The notes below the pieces were generated by a model, which ran no database searches, had not been told where the DNA came from, and saw only the letters and a list, made by a program, of their open reading frames with translations. A stretch of DNA of 64,000 bases, from positions 1 through 64,000 of the forward strand of contig NZ_OX373462.1 in assembly GCF_947331815.1 (NCBI RefSeq), given 5' to 3'. Below, piece by piece: positions 50,900 to 60,141 of this stretch (its first letter is position 1; each line of letters starts with the position of its first letter). A program made the position numbers and the translations under genes. This DNA comes from Cyanobacterium sp. uoEpiScrs1 (GTDB taxonomy: Bacteria; Cyanobacteriota; Cyanobacteriia; Cyanobacteriales; Microcystaceae).

Positions 50900-51245
50900 T
50901 TATGATTTCTTCAAATAAATATCAGATGATTCATCTTAGGGGAATATAGGTGATGGATAAGAGATAAAAAAACATTAGTATGATCTAGTGCCTCCTAAAA
51001 GCTTAATTAATTATATTTATCGGATTCAATATCTAGTACCAGTCCATCACTTAATTTAAATTGTTGACTGGATGACGGCTTCTAGAATCTAAATGTTAGA
51101 ATACCCAGAGTGACTATGAAACCGTAAAGTCCTATTATTTTAATATTTAAGGAAAATTTGAAGCTGCAATAAGCTATTAATTTGAAGCCAAAAGTTATCG
51201 ATAGTAATCGTCCCTTTAAACATTGCCGGCCACTGAAGTAAGCCT

Positions 51246-53192
51246 ATGGAAGGATCGTTTCAACTGACCCTGCAAATTGTCATCGCTGTTCTTGCTGGCA
51301 TTACTGCCCAAGTGACCGCTGAGTTTTTCAAGGTCCCAAGTATTGTTTTTTTGTTACTATTTGGGATTTTACTTGGCCCTGATGTCTTAAACTTACTCTA
51401 TCCTCATCAGTTAGGAGTAGGACTAGAAGTTTTGGTTGCCTTATCTGTAGCTATTATTTTATTTGAAGGAGGATTAAGCTTAGAATTACGATATTTAGGA
51501 AAAGTATCAGGTAGCTTGCAAAATCTCGTCACTATTGGTATTCTTGTGACCTTAATTGGTGGGGGCATGGCAGCTCATTGGTTAGCGGAATTCCCTTGGT
51601 CCATTGCTTTTCTCTACGCGGCATTGGTGGTAGTTACAGGACCTACAGTGATTAGTCCTTTACTTAAGCAGGTGTCAGTAGATCGCCAGGTGGCTACTCT
51701 TCTCGAAAGCGAAGGAGTTCTCATTGATCCAGTAGGAGCTATCTTAGCAGTGGTGGTTTTAGATACCATTCTAAACAGCAATGCTAGTCCGGTAGAAATT
51801 TTCAGTAGTGTTCTTCTACGATTAGGGATTGGAGCAATTATCGGAGGACTTAGTGGGGCTTTGCTGGGCTTTATCCTCAAGAATACTAGTTTTCTCTCAG
51901 AAGACTTAAAAAATCTGGTAGTTTTAGCAGGAGTTTGGGGATTGTTTGGCTTGGCTCAACTCAGTCGCGGTGAATCAGGTTTGATGGCCACTGTAGTTGC
52001 CGGGATTGTGGTTAGAGCTTCTTCTATTCCAGAAGAACGTTTGTTACGGCGATTTAAAGAGCAATTAACTGTTCTTTGTGTCTCAGTTCTATTCGTTCTT
52101 TTGGCTGCGGATCTTTCCATTGATAGTATTTTTGCTTTGGGATGGGGAAGTGTTTTCACCGTTCTTATTCTAATGTTAGTGGTTAGACCAATCAGTGTTG
52201 TTTTATGTACATGGAATAGTGATCTTCATTGGCGACAAAAACTATTTTTAGCTTGGATTGCTCCACGAGGGATTGTTTCAGCCTCTGTTGCCTCTCTATT
52301 TGCTATTTTACTGACAGAGAAGGGGATTAATGGTGGAGAATCTATTAAAGCGCTAGTATTTCTAACAATTATGATGACTGTCTTTATTCAAGGATTATCA
52401 GCTCGTTGGGTTGCCCAAGCGTTAAAGATTAGTTCTATCGATGCCACAGGAGCAGTCATCGTCGGAGGTAATGATATAGGACGTTTAATTGGAAGACTTT
52501 TTCAACAAGAGGGAGAGTCTGTAGTGTTAATTGATACCGATCCTGAAGCATGTCAACAAGCTGAAGCTGAAGGTTTATCAGTATTTCAAAGTAGTGGGCT
52601 CGATCCTGACGTTCTAGAACAAGCAGGAATTGACTCAATGGGTAATTTCATGGCTTTGACTAGTAATGGAGAAGTTAATCTTGTCCTGGCTCAGCGAGCG
52701 GTAGAAGAATTTAAACCCCCTAGAGTATTTGCAGTCTTTCCAAGTAATACACCCAATAATTCTACAACTAATAAAACTAAAGTTAATGCAGCTTTCATAG
52801 ACCAACAATTAATTAAGACTTGGAATCAATACTTAAGAGAAGAACAAATGAAATTGGGGAAAACTCAATTTAAAGAACCTGGACTATCTTTACAACAAGC
52901 TCATTTTCAGTCCTTGATTCGATCGGGAGAACTCTTACCTCTTTTAATCAAACGACAAGGAAGTTTACAAGTGGTTAAAGCAACCCAGGACTGGCAACAA
53001 GATGATGAAATTATTTATCTACTTCATGATCCTCGCCCTAAACTTCTTAAACGCCTGTCTGGTGGTATTAAATCTTCTAAAGAATTAAAGGAGTTGGTCG
53101 TAGGACCTTTGCCAGAAGTCGAAGAAGTTCCCATTGCTTCCCCTGTAGATGAACCTAGAGAGAACTTTTGTCAACAGTCCGTGAACTCTTAA
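51246..53192 (+). CDS. CPA1-type Na+/H+ antiporter with C-terminal TrkA-N domain
   Basis: A 648-aa protein. Residues 1-395 form a 12-13 helix monovalent cation:proton antiporter (VPSIVFLLLFGILLGPDVL, LFEGGLSLELRYLG, VTGPTVISPLLKQ, SEGVLIDPVGAI with the key acidic pair region). Residues about 400-520 form a TrkA-N/RCK Rossmann domain (GAVIVGGNDIGRLIGRLF), which usually binds NAD(H) or a nucleotide and gates the channel. The remaining tail is soluble. It should exchange Na+ (or K+) for protons at the plasma membrane. It resembles one of the cyanobacterial NhaS paralogues, but I do not assign which. Confidence 0.9.
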   Translation: MEGSFQLTLQIVIAVLAGITAQVTAEFFKVPSIVFLLLFGILLGPDVLNLLYPHQLGVGLEVLVALSVAIILFEGGLSLELRYLGKVSGSLQNLVTIGILVTLIGGGMAAHWLAEFPWSIAFLYAALVVVTGPTVISPLLKQVSVDRQVATLLESEGVLIDPVGAILAVVVLDTILNSNASPVEIFSSVLLRLGIGAIIGGLSGALLGFILKNTSFLSEDLKNLVVLAGVWGLFGLAQLSRGESGLMATVVAGIVVRASSIPEERLLRRFKEQLTVLCVSVLFVLLAADLSIDSIFALGWGSVFTVLILMLVVRPISVVLCTWNSDLHWRQKLFLAWIAPRGIVSASVASLFAILLTEKGINGGESIKALVFLTIMMTVFIQGLSARWVAQALKISSIDATGAVIVGGNDIGRLIGRLFQQEGESVVLIDTDPEACQQAEAEGLSVFQSSGLDPDVLEQAGIDSMGNFMALTSNGEVNLVLAQRAVEEFKPPRVFAVFPSNTPNNSTTNKTKVNAAFIDQQLIKTWNQYLREEQMKLGKTQFKEPGLSLQQAHFQSLIRSGELLPLLIKRQGSLQVVKATQDWQQDDEIIYLLHDPRPKLLKRLSGGIKSSKELKELVVGPLPEVEEVPIASPVDEPRENFCQQSVNS

Positions 53193-53286
53193 GAAAGTTA
53201 TCATTTTTGAAGGCATTAAAAACATCGACAGCTGTGCTATTTATTGTTTAGGATTAAGAAATTACAGGAAAAAACACTAGATTATT

Positions 53287-53409
53287 ATGGATGTAAAATT
53301 AGTTCTAGCAATTTTAACTGCTTTATTTATTGTTTCAAGTCTTTTTTTTGCAACAAAAAATGGATTTTATGACTCCGATGACTACCATGGAAATGGATCT
53401 GCTCACTAA
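53287..53409 (+). CDS. 40-aa single-helix membrane protein
   Basis: An ATG frame of 40 codons: a hydrophobic helix (about 4-23, VLAILTALFIVSSLFFA) followed by a polar tail NGFYDSDDYHGNGSAH. The tail composition and a helix-then-soluble layout are typical of small cyanobacterial membrane proteins, and I recall near-identical tails (YDSDxYHGNGSAH) in other cyanobacteria. No function is assigned. It starts 94 nt after the antiporter gene on the same strand. It is not a chance frame, because the start, helix and tail are all coherent. Confidence 0.72.
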   Translation: MDVKLVLAILTALFIVSSLFFATKNGFYDSDDYHGNGSAH

Positions 53410-54115
53410 AAGACTCTAGCTTAATTTAAGAATGAAGATGAATGACTTCTAAGTCAAATCATTACTTTAAACCTTAAATTCCTTTTCATATGTAGGAGAA
53501 CCGACTAAAAGAGTTCATGATTACAAAATCTATAACTTCTGTTTCTTATTCAACTGATATATGATGTCATATCTATTTATGTAGAATTGACAAGAGAAGT
53601 TATAGTGGTCATGTTACTGCCTTAAGTAGTGCTCACGGATTTAACTATTTGACAATCTGATCCTTGAGTTATTATGTAAAGGTTGCTCACTGAAAGAAGA
53701 GGTTTTCTTCATTTTTAGTCGTAACTTTCGGTATCCTTATATATTTGTCTATTGCCTTTTGGCAATAACAATATCTATGAGTTAAGTGCAAGAAAAAATG
53801 AGTTGTTACTATTTTTTCCAAAATTAAAGTAAAACAAAATTTAGATATTTAGGTAGATAGAAACATTCTAACGACTTCTTTATTTCTCTTTATTATTTAT
53901 TGACACTGATAATATAGGGTTATCCCTAATGGGAAAGGTATTTTGCATAAAAGTTTTAGTAAACTTTACTGCAAAAAAACAGTTTGCCTGAGATTTTGGA
54001 ATTAATGTAATTACTTTAATGGAGGTATTCTCTATACTTTAAAGACTCAAATTAAGAGGACCAGTAAAAGTTGGTTATAATGATGTTCTTTATGTCTTAA
54101 TATTTTTATCAGATC
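53410..54115. other. 0.7-kb gap before gcvT
   Basis: It contains a short hairpin (about 53745-53770, TATTGCC-TTTT-GGCAATA core). A gcvT promoter should lie in the last 200 bp. No glycine riboswitch core was recognised by eye. No protein-like frame is seen. Confidence 0.4.
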
Positions 54116-55243
54116 GTGACTAAATCAGATTCTTCTATTTATCTTCTACGTACCCCTTTATACAATCTGAGCATTCAACAAAAAGCCAAACTAACAGAAT
54201 TTTCCGGGTGGGAAATGCCACTTCAATTTAGTGGACTTAAGCTTGAACATCAAGCAGTCCGCACTGATGTTGGAATGTTTGATATTTCCCATATGGGTAA
54301 ATTTATTCTTCAGGGTCCTCAATTGCTCTCATTATTACAACCTCTCGTCTCTTCAGATTTAGAGCGGTTACAACGAGGACAGGCTCAATATACGGTACTC
54401 CTAAATCCACAAGGAGGAATTATTGACGACATCATTATCTATAACCAGGGAGAAATTGGAACTGGAAATGAAAAAGTCATTATTATTACGAATGCAATAA
54501 CAACCCAAAAAGATAAAACCTGGTTTTTAGAGCATTTAAGTAATAAGGCAATTGTTTTTGAAGATTTATCCCGAAAAAAAGTCTTAATTGCTATTCAGGG
54601 TCCTAAATCAGTTTTAAAATTACAGTCATTAGTGAAGGAAGATCTTACTCAACTTAATTTTTTTGGACATCTAGAAGGAACAGTTTTAGGCAAATCTGCC
54701 TTTATCTCACGCACAGGCTATACGGGAGAAGATGGCTTTGAGATAATGGTTGATCCGGAGGTAGGACAAGAAATTTGGTCATTACTATCCCAAACTGGGG
54801 TCACTCCCTGTGGTTTAGGGGCTAGGGATATTCTTCGGTTAGAGGCGGCTATGTCTTTGTATGGACAGGATATTGGAGATAACACAACTCCTCTAGAAGC
54901 TGGCTTAGCATGGTTAGTTCATTTTGACACTAAAGGAGAGTTTATGGGAAGGAGAATCCTAGAACAACAAAAAGCTCAAAAAGTTAACCGCAGTTTAGTA
55001 GGCTTACAGATGGAAGGGCGACATATTGCTCGTCATGGTTACTCAGTATTTTCAGATGGTAACAAGGTTGGAGAAGTAACCAGTGGAACTTTCTCTCCTA
55101 CTTTAGAGAAAGCGATTGCTCTGGCTTATGTTCCTCGTATATTAAGTAATATAGGAAATACTCTTGAGGTAGAAGTTAGGGGTAAATTATATCCGGCAAA
55201 GGTTGTTAAAAAGCCTTTTTATAGATCTCCTAATCGACCTTAG
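54116..55243 (+). CDS. gcvT: Aminomethyltransferase, glycine cleavage T protein
   Basis: A 375-aa folate-binding T protein that releases ammonium from aminomethyl-lipoyl H protein and makes 5,10-methylene-THF. LTEFSGWEMPLQF and MFDISHMGKF (conserved Asp in the active site) open the protein. QYTVLLNPQGGIIDDIII, SRTGYTGEDGFEI and GLGARDILRLEAAMSLYG follow, all diagnostic. Length is normal. The start is GTG at 54116. The H and P proteins are not nearby, which is usual in cyanobacteria. Confidence 0.94.
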   Translation: MTKSDSSIYLLRTPLYNLSIQQKAKLTEFSGWEMPLQFSGLKLEHQAVRTDVGMFDISHMGKFILQGPQLLSLLQPLVSSDLERLQRGQAQYTVLLNPQGGIIDDIIIYNQGEIGTGNEKVIIITNAITTQKDKTWFLEHLSNKAIVFEDLSRKKVLIAIQGPKSVLKLQSLVKEDLTQLNFFGHLEGTVLGKSAFISRTGYTGEDGFEIMVDPEVGQEIWSLLSQTGVTPCGLGARDILRLEAAMSLYGQDIGDNTTPLEAGLAWLVHFDTKGEFMGRRILEQQKAQKVNRSLVGLQMEGRHIARHGYSVFSDGNKVGEVTSGTFSPTLEKAIALAYVPRILSNIGNTLEVEVRGKLYPAKVVKKPFYRSPNRP

Positions 55244-56318
55244 AATTAAGGCGGTTCCTTATTTGCAGTAATTGATGGAAGATACCGCATTTCAGCAAGG
55301 TATGCTGTTGTTGTTCTAGTGGATGTCATTGTATGTTCACAGGTAGTTAATACTATGATATACTCTCACTATTTCGCAGCAGCTCGAAGACTAATTTATT
55401 TTGTCTTTAATTATCTGATTTTATGTGGACCTTAGCAGATTAGTTATTAGTTAATGAGTCTTTTAAAAAATTAAATAAAAGTTTTTTTAGTCATTGTCAT
55501 ATATTCAGTCAAGCAAGGAATCAATTAAGACTTAAGCTAATTATAATAGTCCAAATACTTAGTTCTCTAGAAAGATATAGTTGCCAAGTGACGATATCAT
55601 TAGTTGGTACATATTGATAGTTTGATGGAGATTGTTTTGTAAAATAGTTGCTTTATATAATATCAGTAAAAATAGTATAAATTTTATTTGTTAAAATACA
55701 AAAATGATAAATATTAATTTTTAAAAATTAATATAAAGCTGATATACTAACGTCTGTAGGTTTAATAGTAATGATTAATTTACTATATTTTACCTGTTTT
55801 AGTTTATATTTAATTACAAATGATTTTAGTTAATATTAACTGTTTTGTTAGTATTTATATAAAACTAGTTTCTTCTGTTGTTAGTAATCAAACAAAAATG
55901 AATAATAATTGAAATATTATTCAGTAATATGTTAAATATATCACTAATATTTTTGAGGTTCAGTTTTGAAAAATTATATTTTTTATTAATGAAATATTTT
56001 TTTGAATATTTACTTGCTATATTGTTAATATTTAAAATGATAGGATTGACAGTAATATAAGGAGTAATTTATTTAAACATTTATACTTAAATAACTAAAT
56101 TTTTTAGGTACTAGAATATAAAGCATTAATTGATTTTTGATTTTGACCGATATTTAAAAATAAAAATTAAACAGCATCGCACTTTTGTATTCTATACAGA
56201 AAATGATTTTTATTAACAATTTGGGTTAAGTATTTTAATAAACTTATAATATAGTTGCTCAATTGTTTTTGTTTTACAAATTAGAATTGTCAGAAATGTG
56301 TAAATTAATATCAACAAA
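55244..56318. other. 1.1-kb gap, nothing recognised
   Basis: AT-rich DNA between the convergent genes gcvT and the ROK kinase. Only a very small AAGG...CCTT hairpin follows gcvT (about 55249-55261). I see no relic or RNA gene. Confidence 0.5.
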
Positions 56319-57230
56319 TCATGATGAATGATTTGTAAGTTCATCAACTTTATCCCAAGCTAATTTAGCTGCCCCAATCATTCCTGCTTGATTACCCAAT
56401 TTAGCTCGAATTAGTTGTAATCCCTCTCTATAATTAGGCAAAACTCGCTTTTTAATCTCTGAGAAGGTGGTGGAGAAAAAATAAGGGGTACTTGCACTTA
56501 CTCCGCCTCCAATAACAATTGCTTCAGGAGTTAGAATATATATCAAATTAGCCAATCCTGCTCCTAATAAACGACCATAATCTTCCCAAAACTTTAAAGC
56601 TTCTTGGTTACCCTTTGCAGCTAATTGTCCTAATTCAATTGGTTCTTTTCCTGTCATCCGACGAATCGCTTGAACCGAAGTATATTGTTCCAAAGATCCC
56701 TGATTTCCACTATTACATGGAGGCCCATCAAAATTAAGGGTAATCAATCCTAATTCTCCTGCGGATCCTAAACGTCCAGTAAATAGGTGTCCATCAGAGA
56801 TGATAGCCCCTCCCACGCCAGTTCCTAAAGTTAACAAAATCATATCTTTGAAGTTTTTTCCTGCTCCTAGCCAAGTTTCCCCCAAACCAGCACAATTAGC
56901 ATCATTGGCAATGATAGTCGGAAGTCCAATTTCTGTTTCCAACCAATCCGCAAACGGGACATCTTGCCATCCAGATAAATTAATAGCTATTTTAGCAATT
57001 TTTCCTCGAGCATCAACTGGACCAGGAGTCCCTAGCCCCAAAGCGTTACAGGACTGATGAAATTTAAGCTGCTTTACAGTTTTCACTATCGTTTTTAAAA
57101 CTGTCTTTGGCGTAGAAGGTTGAGGCGTCGCAACCGTTAAAGACTTTACACAGGTACCATCTCTGAGAAACCGTCCTAATTTGATAGCAGTTCCTCCTAA
57201 ATCAATTCCAATCACTGATTGCTGTTTCAT
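56319..57230 (-). CDS. ROK-family sugar kinase
   Basis: A 303-aa ROK protein. GIDLGGTAIKLG (8-19) is the ATP phosphate loop, GLGTPGPVD, ANDANCAGLGETWLG (catalytic Asp in NDAN) and LLTLGTGVGGAI (second phosphate loop) follow, and IGGGVSAS is near the C-terminus. It is probably a glucokinase or similar hexokinase in the cytoplasm. The usual ROK zinc motif CxCGxxGCxE reads PPCNSGNQGSLEQY here, so only one of three Cys remains. I believe this is seen in cyanobacterial relatives too. Confidence 0.88.
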   Translation of the reverse strand: MKQQSVIGIDLGGTAIKLGRFLRDGTCVKSLTVATPQPSTPKTVLKTIVKTVKQLKFHQSCNALGLGTPGPVDARGKIAKIAINLSGWQDVPFADWLETEIGLPTIIANDANCAGLGETWLGAGKNFKDMILLTLGTGVGGAIISDGHLFTGRLGSAGELGLITLNFDGPPCNSGNQGSLEQYTSVQAIRRMTGKEPIELGQLAAKGNQEALKFWEDYGRLLGAGLANLIYILTPEAIVIGGGVSASTPYFFSTTFSEIKKRVLPNYREGLQLIRAKLGNQAGMIGAAKLAWDKVDELTNHSS

Positions 57231-57661
57231 AAATCAGTAAGCAGTAAATGAGTCATAAATAGTAGAGTCGGCAGTCATTTACCCAACTTCATATCTAACG
57301 ATGGTATAGATATCTAAAATGGACTAATTTAGGTGGTAACAAGTTCCCCTGAACATAATTTTAGCTTCCTCTCAAATTAAAAACTATCTCAACTAACTAC
57401 ATCCTATTCCATTACTAATGTTAATATTCCCTGGAAGGGAATATTAACATTAGTAATGGGTTCAGTTAGTTTAAAGGTTAAATGACTAATTGACTTTGAT
57501 TATTTGTGTTCAGATTTCACTGTGTGGTAAGCAGTACCACAATCAATATGATTGCAGTTAACATAAATTATAGCCTCTCTTCTCTATCCGTCTTCTTATC
57601 ATCAGTCCGAGCCAGACAGACTAAGATCAGTGATTCTCTAAGTTTATCCTTATTAATTTGA
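57231..57661. other. Divergent gap with perfect hairpin
   Basis: About 430 bp between the divergent ROK kinase and cca genes, holding both promoters and the 24-bp hairpin at 57409-57459. Confidence 0.55.
57409..57459. repeat. Perfect hairpin, 24-bp stem, 3-nt loop
   Basis: Arms 57409-57432 and 57436-57459 are fully complementary with only GGA unpaired. It is placed between two divergent genes, so it cannot be the terminator of either. Confidence 0.9.
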
Positions 57662-58933
57662 ATGATTCAGCAAAATAGCTTAACTTATTTATCGATTTTA
57701 TCAGCAGACTCTTTACCGTTTAGTTTAGAATGGCTACCACCAGCTGCTTGTTTGGTGGGAGGTGCAGTTCGTGATGCGCTTCTTAATTGTTCAAGAAATT
57801 ATCTGGATTTGGATTTTGTTGTACCGGATTTAGCTGTAGAAACAGCTAAAATTATAGCGAATCACTATAATGCTGGATTCGTAATTTTAAATAAAGAAAG
57901 AAAAATTGCTAGGGTTGTATTTAAAGAAGGAACAGTAGATTTTGCTCAACAGGAAGGGAATAATCTAGAAACTGATTTAAAGCGGCGTGATTTTACTATA
58001 AATGCGATCGCTTATAATTTTCACGAGCAACAATTAATTGATCCTTTAAATGGATTACAAGATTTAAGACAAGGGATTTTAAGAATGATATCCCCAAAAA
58101 ATCTTAAAGACGATCCCTTAAGATTATTAAGAGCATATCGTCAAAGTACTCAATTGAATTTCACTATTGATGATGAAACTATAAAAACTATTCGTCAATT
58201 AGCACCTTTAATTAAACAAGTAGCAGTAGAGAGAATAAACAATGAATTGAGTTATTTATTATCAAATATGCAAGGAAATGACAACTTGATTAGAGTGATT
58301 AAAGATGGTTTATTTAATACTTGGTTTAAACAATTAAGTAAAAAACAGATAGAGCAACTTATTAGAATTGACCAAGTATTTATCTTGCTAAAAAAAAAAT
58401 TAACTAAAAATAATTTTTGCCGATTTTTTAATTGTAATTTTGACAATTTTAAATATTATCCTTTAGCTATTCAACAAGCAAAGCTGGCAATTTTAGTCTC
58501 TTCTATTCCTAGCAAAGCTGAGCGAGAATTAGTTAGTTTAAAGTATCCTCGCATTGACATTAGTACTATAACCAAAGTTTTAACATATTTTCCACTTTTA
58601 CATAAAAATCAAGGTAATATGAATGTAAGAGAATTATATTTTTTTTTCTTGAATATAAGAGATGTTTTTCCAGTATTAGCTATTTTTAGTTTAGCAAGGC
58701 AGGTAGATTTTCAGTCTGTTCTATCTTTGATTAATCGTTACCTAGATCCTAAAGATAAAATAGTTTATCCTTATCCATTAGTAAATGGGCACGATCTAAT
58801 CAAACAGTTGAATCTAAAACCAAGTCCTAAAATTGGGAAATTGTTGACAGAGATTCAATTAGCTCATATTGAAGGAAAAATTTCGACGGCAGAAGAAGCT
58901 TTCGAATTCGTTAAAAAAAGTCAAGAAAAATAA
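57662..58933 (+). CDS. CCA-type tRNA nucleotidyltransferase (second copy)
   Basis: A 423-aa class II nucleotidyltransferase with CLVGGAVRDALL (about 30-41), the catalytic YLDLDFVV acids (about 50-57), DLKRRDFTINAIAYN and DDPLRLLRAYRQ, then a helical neck/body/tail. Together with the DHH-CBS enzyme at 43394 it gives two proteins for tRNA 3' CCA completion. In Synechocystis two such enzymes split the job, one adding CC and the other A. I do not assign which does what here. A HIP1 octamer (58004-58011) lies in the gene. It starts at ATG with no adjacent partner. Confidence 0.9.
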   Translation: MIQQNSLTYLSILSADSLPFSLEWLPPAACLVGGAVRDALLNCSRNYLDLDFVVPDLAVETAKIIANHYNAGFVILNKERKIARVVFKEGTVDFAQQEGNNLETDLKRRDFTINAIAYNFHEQQLIDPLNGLQDLRQGILRMISPKNLKDDPLRLLRAYRQSTQLNFTIDDETIKTIRQLAPLIKQVAVERINNELSYLLSNMQGNDNLIRVIKDGLFNTWFKQLSKKQIEQLIRIDQVFILLKKKLTKNNFCRFFNCNFDNFKYYPLAIQQAKLAILVSSIPSKAERELVSLKYPRIDISTITKVLTYFPLLHKNQGNMNVRELYFFFLNIRDVFPVLAIFSLARQVDFQSVLSLINRYLDPKDKIVYPYPLVNGHDLIKQLNLKPSPKIGKLLTEIQLAHIEGKISTAEEAFEFVKKSQEK

Positions 58934-60141
58934 TAAGTATTTTTTAAAAATCAAACTTCGATGTATTAAAATATTTGCTAATAAAATAATTTCAGTTGGA
59001 ACATTTATATCTAATGTATAGATTCTATTAGATATATGAATAATGATGTTTGTAGCTAGTGATTAAGAATAAGACAATATCAAATTATTAAAATAATTGA
59101 AACACCCACTGATAAAATTTTAAGTAAAGATTTACTTTCCGACTAAGCCATTGTAAAGTATTCACAAATTTAGGTCAAATATTATATTAGTATATAGAAA
59201 ATATAAGAAAAAATCTTTTCAAAAATCTAATATGACGATAAGAGTAATTTATATTACTACGTAAATTATTTTAGAAAGATAAGAGTTGTTATATCTATTG
59301 AAAGAGAATTAACGCAAGAAGCTCATTGATTTTCAGAACAATTTTAAAAAACAAGCTTTAATTTAGCCAACGTAGTTAAGTGTTTTAAAGACAATTTCTC
59401 TAGGTTCTTATTAACTAATACAATATTAATTCAACATATATCTATTAAATATAGAGAGATAAAACTATTGTAGTTTTAACATCTATTTAATTATATTTAT
59501 AACAATTAATAAATTTAAATTATATATAAGTAAATTAAATCTAGAAAAATCTAATTTTTGTTCAAAATATGTAAAAACTCTACCAAAAAATTTAAATGTA
59601 ATCAATTTGAACTTGTACGATTATTTATAGTTTAAAAAAAAGAATAGTCATCGTGTTTTTATTTTTTAGCAGATTGCAGAAAAAATTAGTTGACTTAGTT
59701 AGTTAATTATTGCCTATATAATAACTTTCAAAATTAGACATTCCAAAAGAACTAAAATATAATTTTTTTATTGTTAGTTTAGGTAGATTGTTACCAAATA
59801 TTACTACCTTGGAATAATTGGTTATTTTCTTTTGGAGTCATCAAAAATAATTTACTTTGCTGATAAGGTAATACATACATCTAGTCTTTAACTACTACTC
59901 TACAGTATACTAAAAAGTAAAATAAACCAAATTTTATCGCTATGGAGAAATAGGCATGTATAACTACTCTAATAATGAGAGTAGTTATACATGTTGTATA
60001 AAACATACGTGAGAAAGTTAGAAAATTTTTATTTCTTAACTAAAATTTATTCATACATATGTATATAAACTTCAAGTCTTGAGTTTATTAATCTCAATTA
60101 GTGATATGAATAGTTAAGGTTAAGAGTCGACAGGTGATTTT
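58934..60141. other. 1.2-kb gap with hairpin
   Basis: Extremely AT-rich DNA between cca and gun4, both on the plus strand. The only structure I can support is the 16-bp hairpin at 59955-59993. Confidence 0.5.
59955..59993. repeat. Perfect 16-bp hairpin upstream of gun4
   Basis: CATGTATAACTACTCT and its exact reverse complement flank a 7-nt loop, about 150 nt before the gun4 ATG. It may end an upstream transcript or lie in the gun4 leader. Confidence 0.82.

Larger units (their letters stand above)
49441..51245. other. 1.8-kb gap with coding relics
   Basis: The longest gap in the window. After glnA, widely spaced complementary segments (GGTAGGTTACA 49517-49527, TGTAACCTACC 49567-49577) may form a terminator. 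A plus-strand frame (about 50027-50191, including TDKQWNKSLELIEKLNKRLD) and a minus-strand frame (50119-50355) both look partly protein-like but overlap each other. A 13-bp hairpin lies at 50445-50480, and a clearer minus-strand relic at 50645-50899. Confidence 0.45.
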
